Assembly: GCA_000310025.1 (NCBI GenBank)
Contig: FN649738.1
Coordinates: 1,908,981 to 1,972,980 of the forward strand
Source: Ectocarpus siliculosus
Taxonomy: Eukaryota > Sar > Phaeophyceae > Ectocarpales > Ectocarpaceae
Direction of reading: 5' to 3'
Length of the DNA stretch: 64,000 nucleotides
Numbering within the stretch: position 1 is the first letter of the stretch; every line of letters begins with the position of its first letter. A program made the position numbers and the translations under genes. Shown one piece after another: positions 47,957 through 59,800 of this stretch. The notes beneath the pieces are model-generated. The model saw only the letters and a list, made by a program, of their open reading frames with translations. It was not told the DNA's origin and ran no database searches.

Positions 47957-50670
47957 ATGAGTGGACGACTGGCAATGATTGGATCGAGGCAACTGCTGTC
48001 ACAGGCATGCCGACGTCAACTGTCAAGCCTCGTCGTGGCTGAACACGACAACTCGCATCTGCTCTCAAGCACCCTCAGTGCGGTGACTGCAGCGGCGCAG
48101 CTAAACGGAGACATCACCATGCTTGTCCTGGGCCATGACTCCGAGGGCGTGGCGAAGCAGGTGAAAGAGAGGAAGTACGAAGTACGAAGTAGCACGGAGC
48201 GTTCTGACGATGTACTTCAAGTTCAACTTCGGTGCATCCGCTCCCTCGAGAAAAGAGAACAGTACGTGTTTACCGGGTAGAGTACAGCATAACTCCTGTA
48301 GATTCCATGACTTCGTTCGGTGCGTCAACTCGCGTGTGCGTTGTTTTCCGTCACGCGCACGGCTTGCGCAGGCAGCGCACGTTGCTGGTGTTTCGAAGGT
48401 TCTGCATGCTGACGATCCAGCATATGGAACATGGGTCGCGGAAAACGTGTCCAGGGCGGTGGCGACGGTGCAGGTAAGGGTATGCCGTTACATCGACGAA
48501 AACACTCCGCGCTACTTCTGTGCATTCTCTGTTCCCTGTCTCAGACGACAAACGTTGGCCCTGGGTGCCTTGTCTAAGAGATATTCAATCCAGATCACCC
48601 ACACAGACTTCAGTGCTTTCGCGTGCCCGTGTGTGTGTGTGCGATGGGACACCCACCGACCACTGCTGCTGCAACAGGATTGAGAGACGACGAAGGTGTA
48701 CCCAACAAAGGAGCTGCTGTCTGTATGCATAGATCAAACAAGCACACAGCAGCATGTACGGAAACGTAGCAGGACCGGAACATCACCGTGGTGCGCCGAC
48801 GCACGAGCGGGGGGCTTGTGCTTCTGTGGCTCGTGGTTTGGGTGGCTACCTAAGATATTCTTGTGTTCGTACAAACGTGCCAAGGAGCACTCTATTATGC
48901 TCACATGACAACACCGCCTTATTTTACTTCTTCGTATCTTGGATGCTCAGCGTGCCTCACTGCTGCAAAATGCGTGGTACAGCGGTAGGCAACTGTTTTT
49001 CTCTCACACCACCACCAACGTGCTTTCAAGGAGTACAGTACCTTCAAAATGTTCGCATGGTAGAGATTGTGACACTACTGTATATATTGGAGAGCTCCGT
49101 CAAGAGACCAAAGAAAGTGTACGACTCTAGGTACATCACCATTTTGCTAAAAATGGAGGCAGGCCCGCCGCAATTCTGTTATTGGTGAGAACCGACCGTA
49201 ACGACTCGCGCTGCTAGAATACAAGTAGCTGAAAAAGAGGAGCATAAGTAGAAAGGAATCTTTTGAATTGCCATGGGCGTAGTTGTTCCGAGCGGTGACC
49301 ATGCTGTGTGAACAACCGCCGAACAGGCATTCATTCTGTATCAATACACCATGGTATGCCATAGGTTTGGTTGCGATTATCCTATTTCACATCCCACGAC
49401 TCTTCTGGTCGTGTTCGCTTAAACGAGGCAGGCAAATGGGGCTTATTCTCACATCCTGGCTGTTTCCAGCATGGCCGGAAAAAACTTCGTGGGTCGGTTA
49501 GGAGCCGAGCTTGACTGTGCCCCCGTGACGGATATCCTCAAAGTAGTCGATGAGGAGACGTTTGTGCGACCGATGTACGCCGGGAATGCTGTTGCGACAG
49601 TACGTGCAGCGGGTGCTTTGAAAATTCTGACGGTCCGACCCACCTCGTTCGAGAAAGCGGAGGCCACTGGAGGCACCGCATCAGTAGAGATAGCAGTGCC
49701 CCCTGAGAGTGGCGCCGACGCTGGTCTAGCGTCTTTCGTATCTGAATCCGTAAGTGGAGGGGACCGACCGGACCTTACAACGGCGAGGGTGGTTGTGGCT
49801 GGCGGCCGTGGATTGAAGGACGGCGAGAACTTCAAAATCCTGGAGAAGTTAGCAGACAAACTTGGAGGAGCAGTAGGAGCCTCAAGAGCGGCTGTTGATG
49901 CTGGCTTTGTGGCAAACGAACTCCAGGTGAGAGATTGGGTAGGGCATGCATAAACGCTGGCGAAAATCAACGTGTTTATGTATGGAATTACGGTAGAAGT
50001 CTAGATTACTTTTTTGTGCGCGCTGAGCATGGTTGTTTCAAAACGTCTTCGTTTCTGGGAATGCTCCGGAAAACATCACACGTGTGTTCGTCGAGTGCTG
50101 ATGCGTTTGTGTGCTGATAATCTTTTATTAGCGCGAGCCGTTCTAGAAGGAGGAGGGGCTGAATGTTGCTTTACCGAAGCCGGATGCAGATACTTCTGTG
50201 AGCATACCCCATACACTGCTGTCTCCGAGTTGTGCGTAACATCTGGCGTTTCACACAGGTCGACCTTGCAGTACTTTGATCCGGAGTACTCATTCGCCAA
50301 CAATGCACAGACCCTCAAAAGTTGTATTTTATATTGGAAGCGCTTGTGTCAACCTGCGATCATGATTTCTCGAACAACTGTTGATGCACACATTTAGTGT
50401 GTAGACTGCACAAGAGGTAGGGTAGGCTTTGACTGCGACATTTGCTCGATCTCATTTTAACAGGTGGGCCAAACAGGCAAGGTGGTGGCACCCGAACTGT
50501 ACATTGGGGTTGGTATTTCTGGGGCAATTCAGCACTTGTCGGGCATGAAAGACAGCAAATGCATCGTGGCCATCAACAAGGACAAGGAGGCCCCCATATT
50601 CCAGGCGGCTGACTACGGCTTGGTCGCTGATCTTTTCGACGCCGTGCCCGAGCTAGAATCGAAAGTTTAA
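47957..50670 (+). CDS. ETFA: Electron transfer flavoprotein alpha subunit (4 exons, 335 aa)
   Basis: FAD-binding subunit of mitochondrial ETF, which passes electrons from acyl-CoA and other dehydrogenases to ETF-ubiquinone oxidoreductase. Exons: 47957-48160, 48372-48473, 49432-49926, 50464-50670; GT-AG, all phase 0, sum 1,008 nt. Seen: an Arg/Ser-rich presequence ([20 protein letters not shown]) fitting mitochondrial import, [54 protein letters not shown], and the ETF alpha FAD signature region [12 protein letters not shown]...[39 protein letters not shown] precedes the VADL end. Human ETFA is 333 aa. The start is the first in-frame Met that leaves a plausible presequence; a Met six codons on is also possible. 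Confidence 0.97.
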
Positions 50671-52068
50671 CTTCGGGGCGAAGAGAGTGGGAAAGTGCGT
50701 GGTTCCGGCGATGTAAAGGTGGTCTTAACCTTTTGCCCGTTGGGAGCCATGTCATCATTATCATACCCAGTCAGAACTGGTGTCCTACTCGCGAACTTTC
50801 CAATGAACTTTGGGGATGGTAAGCAGTGTAAATACGGAGATGTGTGGATCGTGTGTTCGCGGGGTCGTAATTGTCGAGGAGGGGTGCTATTAGGCATAGT
50901 TGCCGAAGGTCTGTTCAACAGCACTCGAGCGTAAGAGAGGTTAATAATTGACAGACGGCACGTTTTCGGCATTGGAGAGGTTCCGAGTGGATTCCCCGAG
51001 ACTCTCCATAGTAGAACTAGGTTCAAACAAGCTCCCTTGGTGCACCTGGACCCCCGTAATTATACGCCAGCGCTGGAATTGAACAGTTTTTGGGTTGTGG
51101 TTGGAGGTAGACACGAAACCAAAGCCACTAACAGGTTTCCAGCCCTCGGGCTTCACGGCGCTAGGCCTCACTATTGTTGGTCTAACCCGCCCCTAAACCC
51201 TAAACCTAACCCACACCCCAAGCTAGGTTGTTGCTCAGTGGGTAGGCCTAGGTCGCTGTACCGAGCTACTGGAGCACGCTTCGCGCTCGCGAGCCCTGTC
51301 GTATATACACCTCGGGGGTGCAGCTGCGCTGAGAGCTTAACACCAGTTCATGACGTGTTCCAAGCAGGATCAGTAAGGATTGTCGAGGTCTAGGCACATG
51401 GCCACAAAATTGAACACCGACAGTATCCATGAGTAACGTTCAACCACATCAGCGGTGCGGGTGATCGAGTAGCACAATGCGTGCAGCAGTAGCAGCAGCA
51501 TTGCGCCAGACCAAACCGCCAAACACTAACGTCAACGATTCTTTTTTGCCCCAACATGTTGTTTGGGCCCTCACGACGAAGGTGACCTATGCGGGCTTCT
51601 CGAGCTCAAAACTCCTCTTCTTATTCGAACGGTGACGTTCCGGTATGACAAGGTTGACACGGTCTACCTCGGTTCACCCATAGCCACGGCAAGTCAACTT
51701 GATTCCCACATCGGGCATGTATGTTGGTAACCGAGAGCAAGGCACTAATAACCAATTAATCTGTCGAGCGAAGCCGGGATGAAGGTGGTTGAATACATGC
51801 CCCAACCGAAAAGTGCCCTGGCGCCGCCGAGGCTCCAGTGCGGACCTCGCATCATCTCTGTTTATACCTCATACCCCTTATCATGCCGCATTTGTCGGAA
51901 AGTCCGACACAGTATTTATACCCAGCCCGTGACGCTATTGCGCGTACGGACGAGCCGGAACCGGCCATGGCACACAACACACCTACCTTTCGACAACCCA
52001 GACCCACCGGTACTCAACCCAGAAAACAACGCGGTAACAAACTAACACACCAACCTTATAACAACTGT
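50671..52068. other. Convergent intergenic region between ETFA and the ZC3H11A-like gene
   Basis: No gene recognised. Holds a short telomere-like stretch (CCCTAAACCCTAAACCTAACC near 51190). The right end carries the 3' UTR of the minus-strand zinc-finger gene. Confidence 0.5.
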
Positions 52069-55000
52069 CTAAAGCCACTCACTAAACTCATCCATATCCT
52101 CCGCGTCCAACTGCGGGGGATCACTCTGCACCGTCGGTGTCGGTGCTGGTGCCGGTAATGGCAAAGAGGGCTGCACTCCTACAGTGGTTGATACTACAGA
52201 GTTGGGTGAAGTAGGCGCTTCTTCAACAGCATCTGGCGCAGCTGGCGTTGCTGACATAGGCTTTTCCCCATTACTAGCAGAGAACGCTTGGTCCCTTTTC
52301 GTTGTGACCCTCGGCGCTGCCACCTCCGCTTTGGCCTTTCGACTCTTAATTTCATCGAGGGTAGGAATTTTGAAATCCAGTGCGCTCGATTTACGTTGCG
52401 CCACTACTGCCGGTCTAGCGATCGCCGAAGTGGAATCGCCGCCGGCACCCCGCCCACCCCCCGTGCGGCGCGTGGGCAGCGCCGAAGCCATAACCCGAGA
52501 CCTTGGAAGCGATGATGACGAAGACGGCTGCAAACCTGGGCGTTCGACCGGCGTGACGTGCGGGCGCGGCTCTTCTCGCTTCCGGGCTTGCAGAGTAGGG
52601 GCTTCGCGTCGAATCCTGGCAGGGGCAACGATCCATTCCGTCGTGGGTGCCGTGTCCGATGCCTGTGTCACTGGGCCCAAACGGTCCAGGATCGGTACGC
52701 GACCAACCGGTAGCACACCTCTGCTACCCGACGTAGGCCTGCGTTCTTGTGCTCGGCCCTGCTCTCGACCGTCTCGTTGCCGCACATTTCTGGCTTCCGC
52801 GTCTCCACGTTCATCCTTCCGCAGTTGCAGCTCTGCCGCTCTCTTGCGTGTGACAAGGCCACCATCAGGCAGAACGATTATCCCCGGTGCTTCTTGGCGC
52901 TGATCCGATGAAGAAGTAGCACGAGCTTGACCATTTCGGGCAGTCACGTATGCCTTACCGGCACTCGCCACCGCTAAGGCCGGGTCCGCCTTGGAAGCTC
53001 CGTCACCGAACGCACCGACGCGCCGAGAAAATGACCGTGCCTCCTCTCGCCCCGCACCTGAGACACGCACCGAAGCTGAGCTCTGCCCAGGAATCCCGTT
53101 TGCCTTTGTCTCTTCTCCGCGCGATGCCTCCGATGCACTAGTTTTGGTTTGCGGCACACTATCGTTCCGAGCAGCCGGCACGGGTGCGGGAGAGGAATCC
53201 ATAGCAGGTGGTTGGGGTCGCCCCTCGGGTACCGCTGCACGCTGCGGCAGGTGGTTAGCCTCGGCTGCTTGGCTGACGCCTCCTTCCGAAGGGATGGCAT
53301 GGCTAAATGGGCATGCATCGCCCTTCGTGCACTTTCCTTGCACAAAAAACACGCACGTTTGCTTGCTGCGATCCACCGTCTCCCAACCCTGTAAACGCGG
53401 GCCCCCACGACCTCCACCAAAGCCGCCACGGCCTGCAGCCATTCCGCGCCCACCTCCGAATCGACCGCCACGGCCTCCGCCCATCCCTTGTCCTCTAACC
53501 TGCGTCACGGAGGGAGGAAAGTCACATGATCAAGGTGCACTACAGTAGGGGGCGTGGCATTGTACGTCGCACCAGGCTGCAATCGCATGTACACACGTCG
53601 CTGACTCCCCGATGCACTTCCTATTGGTCGCAAGATGTGTACCCAGAGCTTCAAGCGACGAGCAAACAAGTTGTTCATGTGGACTCACCACATCCAACGA
53701 GATGTTAGGTGGGTAGATCAACTTCCTTTAATCATTCAAAACTCTTTCTGCAACCCCCAAAAAAGACGACATGAAATATTTTCAGCTTCATGATGATTGC
53801 GAGCTGAGACTTGGTGTACGGAAATCAGGTACCAGTGACAAAGGAATGAGCAACTGCTTCGGACTCAAAGTAACAGCCACGGCGTACATTGAAGCGAACT
53901 AATTTCCAAACCGACATATCAGCTATGTTGGATGCCAAGCTATCCTTGTACTAACCCCGCTTACCGGGTGTAGGAAAGGACAGTTGACGTCATCCTTGCA
54001 GAAGCCATTCTGCCAAAATCGACACACGATGCCGGATGCTCTAGCGGCTTCGCTGTGTCGAAAAAGGCAATTGTTACCCTGAGCGGCGACGAGAGTTCGC
54101 GAATAAAACAGGACGGACAAGAGGTTGCCATTAGGCCTTCTCTATAGCACCTGGCATTGCCTGGGCGGGCTCCGTGTGCGTAACAACCATTCGTCATTGA
54201 AAAATGGTCTGCCTTGAATCCTAAACAGCATTTGAACCTCGAGCTTGAGCTGAACTAGGCAGCGTACCCGTGCCTTCGTGGTTAGGCTCTCGCGAATTCA
54301 TCCGTAACCGGGTCCGGATCGTTGGTTGCTTGGATCCAGCTGTTGATTTCATCTCCGACACTAGTTGACAAGTGGGAAGGTCTAATACAAGCGGATTGCC
54401 GCGGGTGGGCACTATTTTCCTTTGCTTTTCAAGCGCAACACGGCGGTGGAGACCAATTTTCTGTGATAAATGCCCAGGTACGCTGTGCCAGTTCTTGTTC
54501 ACGAATGCAATCCAGGAAACACCTGGGTAAGTCTTCTCGCGGTTCCATGTCCGGCACAATACTTCTTCTGGGTGTGTCCTTTTAGAATCGGAGCTTCAGA
54601 GAAAGAAGGTATTGTTGGTACAGATGCATAAGATCTCTTCTGTGAAACTAAAATTTCCCGAAATGCCTGAAAATGTGGGTTTCCACTTTCCACTACTGCT
54701 TGCCGTGTATTGTATTGTGAGGCAGAGCACCCATACATCGGGGATCTTTTTTGTAAGACACGGAAGAACTTCCTACAATTCTCTATGGTGCGGCGTAGAC
54801 ATCCATCTCCCACCATCACCCGTCGATTTTGTAAGACAGTTGTAAGACAGGGACAGATGATGGGGCGATGGGCACAATGTTCTCGGGAGAATCCCCGAAG
54901 TCATGTTGCACAGCAGAACCACACACACCACGCAGACAACATACGAGACAACCAGCACAGCAGCATACGGACTGCTGTAGGCCAAGGGCAGCCAAGGCAC

Positions 55001-56506
55001 ACATCACAGAGGGCGTTGGATGTGACTCTTACAGCCTGTTGCCTGCTGTCGGCAGCACACACGAGTGACGACGCAAGTCAACCTGTGCGGTCCGTCCGCA
55101 TCATACTCAACCTACCGATCTTTGGAGCTTCTCACACAGACGCATTCCCACAACAGAGACAACGAGACGTACACACTGCTGTAGGCCAAGGCCGGCCAAA
55201 GGCACACATCATGGCTGGCGTCGGAAGCTATTTGTAGACCCCTTGGCCTGCTGCTAGAAGCGTAAGCGAGGGAGCATGCGAGTGCACACAAGTCAAATCT
55301 GTCTGCGGTCTGTCTTCGTCTGCAGGCCGATCTTTGCTTCCACCACAGAAGCACCCCCGCAAAAGCGAGACGTACACAACGCTGTAGGCCAAGGGCGGCC
55401 AAATATGCACATCGTAGGAGGCATCGGGGGCGATTTTTTGTAGCCCGTTGCCCGCTGCCAGCAGCGAAAGCGAGGAAAGCAAGTGCACACCCATCCTGCA
55501 CGGCACCAGCAACAGCAGCTACATGTAGCTGATGATTAGAATATGAGAGCTAAACGGCGCTCTCAGTCATCCCCTGACTGACTGGTGGTGTGGGGTGAGG
55601 TGTGAGCGTGTGCACTGGTGACCTGTGTCGTGGCGTAGGCTCCATCCATATGTATCTACGCTTGCTTTGATGTCTCTCTCCGCCCCTTCTTTTCGCGGGA
55701 AAATAATTTAATTATTTTTGTTGGACCCCTATGTTGGGATGTGGGCCTATTGTCAAGCTGAAGTTGTGTTGCCTACGATAGTGGAAACCCAAAAACTCAG
55801 GCGTTACGGGAATTGCTCAGCAGAGGTCTGCACGCGTGGCGCGGGGCACCCTTTTCAGGATTAATGCCTGTGAAGACGAAACAAACAAAGGTACCTACAA
55901 CCGAAGGACATGCTGGCAGCATCACGCTGCATTGGTCAGGGGATATTCAGGAAGTCGGTGACTTCTGTCCCAGGGTGTTCAGGGTGTGGACCCGAGGGTT
56001 GGTTGCTGGAAACAGCTGAAACATCAGTACAATCAACTTCGGGGTTCAAAATCATTTCGCTTTCAAAGCTTCGGGTGCGCGCAAAACAAAGGGTTACGTA
56101 TTCCATTGGTTGGTGCAGTAATCGAGTGCCAAACGGTAGCTTGTCGTTGACGGAACCATGTACGATGCACCTCTCTGTGCAGGTACAGCAGTAGTGGGGT
56201 TCGTCTGCTGCATACTCTTGCCAGCTTCGGCTGTCGTAACAAGAGAAATGAACAAACCTTGGTGCAAGTGCCTTGTAAGAAGTAGTAGCAATCTCCTGCA
56301 GCTGGAGCAGCAGCCGCAATCTTGCCAGGGTTAGGCGATGGAGCTGCGTTGGTTCCAGAGGCCTGTTGTCCAAACGGCTGGGCTGTGGACACTTGCCCTC
56401 CTGGCGTCTCTGCTGCTCCGACCGCGGGCGTTGTTTCCCTTTGACCGAAGCCTGGTGTTGGCACAAACCCTCCACCTGTTCCGAATCCTCCTCCCGTGCC
56501 GAACAT
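52069..56506 (-). CDS. ZC3H11A-like protein with three CCCH zinc fingers (3 exons, 597 aa)
   Basis: Likely nuclear RNA-binding protein related to ZC3H11A, which is associated with the TREX mRNA-export complex. Exons: 56506-56258, 54078-53965, 53499-52069; GT-AG, all phase 0, sum 1,794 nt. N-terminus: FG/GGGF repeats and a PFGQQ stretch (nucleoporin-like low complexity). Finger 1 (CX7CX5CX3H; CYYFLQGTCTK|GNNCLFRH) is split by intron 1. Finger 2 is CRFWQNGFCKDDVNCPFLH. The pair with SEAARASGIV between them closely matches the first two ZC3H11A fingers. Exon 3 opens with an RGG-type Gly/Arg tract (RGGRFGGGRG), then finger 3 (CVFFVQGKCTKGDACPFSH), then about 390 residues of disordered Pro/Ser/Arg-rich sequence ending EDMDEFSEWL. 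Placing finger 3 after an RGG box differs from the animal layout. The start Met is the first in the frame after upstream non-conserved codons. Intron 1 holds a 203 bp tandem repeat. Confidence 0.88.
54960..55505. repeat. About 203 bp tandem repeat, three imperfect copies
   Basis: The landmark GCTGTAGGCCAAGG occurs at about 54974, 55178 and 55381, each followed by GGCCAA/AGCCAA..CACATC, then CTGCTG..AGCA/GAAGCG and a ..GTGCACAC/GCAC end. The periods are about 204 and 203 bp. All copies lie in intron 1 of the zinc-finger gene. Confidence 0.8.
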
Positions 56507-56867
56507 GGTGAATTGCGCCACACACTGACACACCCGAACAGCTGTGTCTCCGGTGCTTGATGGGTGAGTACCCCAATTGCTGCTGTGCGAGCGTGCGAGC
56601 GTGCGAGCCCAAACAAGAGAGCCAAAAGCCAAACAAAAGCCGAAAGCGTTGGATTGCTACGTAGAGATATGGAGGGCTTATATTTTCGTGCGCAGATTTC
56701 CTCTGACAGACTTGTTTCGTCATGAACAGCAGTAGAACTCATACGCTGAGCAGGACCCCCCTGTTTGCTCTCTCTAGCTTGCCAGAGCGACGAACTCTCT
56801 TGCGCACGACGGAATTCTTGCGCGTAGGAACAGGAAGGTTTGCTAGTACACATCCCTCCATCTAATT
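56507..56867. promoter_or_regulatory. Short bidirectional promoter between the zinc-finger gene and cbbX
   Basis: Only 361 bp separate two divergent start codons, so both promoters and 5' UTRs must lie here unless upstream non-coding exons exist. It holds a GCGAGCGT short tandem repeat (56586-56606) and an AT-rich CTTATATTTTC at about 56678. No motif can be assigned from sequence alone. Confidence 0.5.
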
Positions 56868-59800
56868 ATGAAGGCAGCAGCGATGATTGCGCTCGCCATG
56901 TGCGGAGCTACGGGAACGGCCGCGTTCCAGATCCCGGTTTTCACTCGTCCAGCAACGGGCGCATCAAGCCGCAGCGCGCTCTCGATGGCGCAGCCCACGG
57001 TCGGGACTGGAACGGGCAAGAGTCTCGAGTACAATCCGGAGAAGTATGGCGACGAGAAGAACGCGGGAAACTACCGGAAGCTGTCCGAAGCGCTAGAGGT
57101 GTGGAAAAGTTTGTGTGTAACATGCACGTGGTATGTAACACCTCGCGGGGTGACGTTTGGCGTTTGCATCTTTGACCCGTCCGTCGTCGCCATCAGTTCC
57201 GCAGCCGTGCTGAGAACGAAAATATGTGTGGGCCTGCTCCTGGTGTGAGGTGCGGTGGTTCTGCAGGCTCTTTGATACCCCCGAAAAACATCGCACTGCA
57301 CGCCATCTCCTCAAATCAACTGCAAGTTCGAACAGGACTACAACCTGGATCTCGTTTTGCGTACGAAAGCATGACGATCAGTGTGCGTACGCAGGAAAGT
57401 CGATTCACTCGTCGGATGTATGGCGCAAGTGTGAGTACACCTAACCCTAAGGTCGCACCCTCTCCTAGACAGGCATTCGTAGCTCGATTGCGCCACAATC
57501 GAGAGGGCAGGGCTGCCGAAAAGAACGGTTTTGGAAAGATGTCGATCTCGTCGATAGCAGACCCATCGGCCGGATTTCGCACTGTCTTGGTTGGGGAACA
57601 TAGACTATAAATAGAGCGAAGCTAAAGGGCACGGCGGGTTGCATCACTCGCACAATATGGCGCGGTTCGTTGTACTGATTTCCAGGGAGCTGTTGGTGTG
57701 GAAGAACCGCGGTAGTTCCAGATGAAAGTAGATGTTCTGTTGAATTTCAACGTTTTGTTGCGCTTTCTTACAGCAAGGTGATATACTTAGGTACGACGGC
57801 GGTACGTACGAGTAGCTCTCGATGTTGTCCTCTCGATAGAGCGAAGTCGCATCCAAACTTGGTGCCCGCGCAATTTGCCAACGACGAGTAGCATGGGGGA
57901 GACAGAGAGTTGGTTTGATATCTTCTGTTGGACTTCTCTGATAAGACAAGGATTGGTTTGCTCTCTCCAGGCTGCGGATGTGGAGGCTCGCTTGGCCGAG
58001 GAGGCGGCAGACCAGAGGGCGAGGGCGGGCGAGATCCGCCGAGAAGCGAGGATGGCCAAGATTAAGTTCATGGAGGACATGCCCGACAACACCGAGGCGA
58101 GGTCATGGTTTTCACAGCAGTTGGGAGTTGATGCACGATTCGAGGATGCGAAAGTACCTGCCGCTGTCGGAAAGTGGCTTGTTTGCCCGTTTAGATGGTG
58201 GTGAGGAAAATCAGGAAAATCCTTGTCAATGAACTGAAGCCCATGAGACATTTAGGAGTGCCAGCAGCGCAGAGGAATCTGTTGCGGAATACAGCAGTCA
58301 CGCCCGCTTTACATCGCGTGCGTGCGAGTTGCATGTTGGACGACATAGGCAGGCCAAAAATGCGGAATTGATAACCCACTATATATTATTCCCCGCCGGC
58401 GCTGCAGGTGGGTACCGTTGAAGAGTTCATGTTCAAGGAGGGCGTACGGGACATCCTCGAGAAGCTGGACTCGGACCTTGTGGGGTTGATTCCCGTCAAG
58501 CTGAGAGTGCGCCAAATCGCCGCCCTGCTGGTGCTTGACAAAGTGAGATGGTGTTTGCTGCAGACTCTTGTACTCCATGGTGGCGTCCCTCTTGGGTTCA
58601 TTTGATGATGCTACCGTCGAGGCACCCCCGATGCTATCAGCTTCTCGCACCCGACAGCCAACAACTGGATGTACTGACGGATGCGGGGACTACTCGAGTT
58701 TGTTGCGCCTGGCAACTGCTAACTTACATGTTGGAAGTGCGAGCACCCTCCAGGTTGTTGTTTGCTAGTTGTGCTTGTGAGTCTGCGGCATACTACAGCA
58801 GTAGAACAGTGTCACTCACTGTAGCCGTTTGGTGTGTCCATTCGAATTCGTCGGCGTTCAGAAGCCCAGTCCGCATTACAAATAGTAAAAATGTTCCAAA
58901 GAATCCCGCCGACGGTAGATCCGTGCGCGGTCGAGAACTGCGGTCAGCATCTACCGATTATTGTATTGCTGACACTGGTGGCGTGGAGCCCAAGATGAAC
59001 CAGCCTACGTTGTCAACACGTCCAGCGGACGGACACTTCTGAGCCTCCTGTAGCTCCGCATCGTTGCAACTAATGCTGGCGATTCGCTCTGCTCCCTGCC
59101 TCGTTTTCTCTATTCGTCTTAGATGCGCGGCAAGCTGGGCTTCGACACTTCCGTGCCTTCCCTCCACATGTGCTTCACGGGCGCCCCCGGCACGGGTAAG
59201 ACCACCGTTGCTCTTCGCATGGGGCAAATCTTGCAGCGTATGGGCTACTGCCGACAGGGACACGTCGTGGTGGCAACGAGGGACGACCTGGTGGGCCAGT
59301 ACGTTGGCCACACCGCCCCCAAGACCAAGGTCCGTGCCGATATCTTGCCAAGTGGACTGCTTATTGCCATTTGTGGTTTGGTTGTCCCCCCGTCCGTCCT
59401 GTCTCCAGCGGTTTCGTGTATTTGCAAGTGCTCCACCTCGATGACATCGTGCCAGGTGCAAAATACATTAAATGCCTTAAAATCTCGATGACAAGCCAGT
59501 TTTTCTGAAACCGTTCTCACTAATTCCCCTTCCTGCAGGAAATGATCAAGAAGGCATTCGGAGGTATTCTGCTGGTCGACGAGGCGTACTACCTGTACAA
59601 CGCGGCGAACGACAAGGACTACGGTCAGGAGTCGATCGAGATCCTCCTTAACGTCATGGAGGAGCAGAAGGACGACCTCATCGTCACTCTTGCCGGGTGC
59701 GCTCATCGCCTTTTTGGGATTGCGCGAGATTCTGAGTATGGCAAAGTTGATGCAGGCATATGGCCAGACCCCGGCTCTTTCAGCACATGAATCCTGCGTA

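Noticed and set aside
51186-51215. Telomere array
   Set aside because: Only a few degenerate CCCTAAA units in the middle of gene-containing DNA; too short to be more than an interstitial trace.
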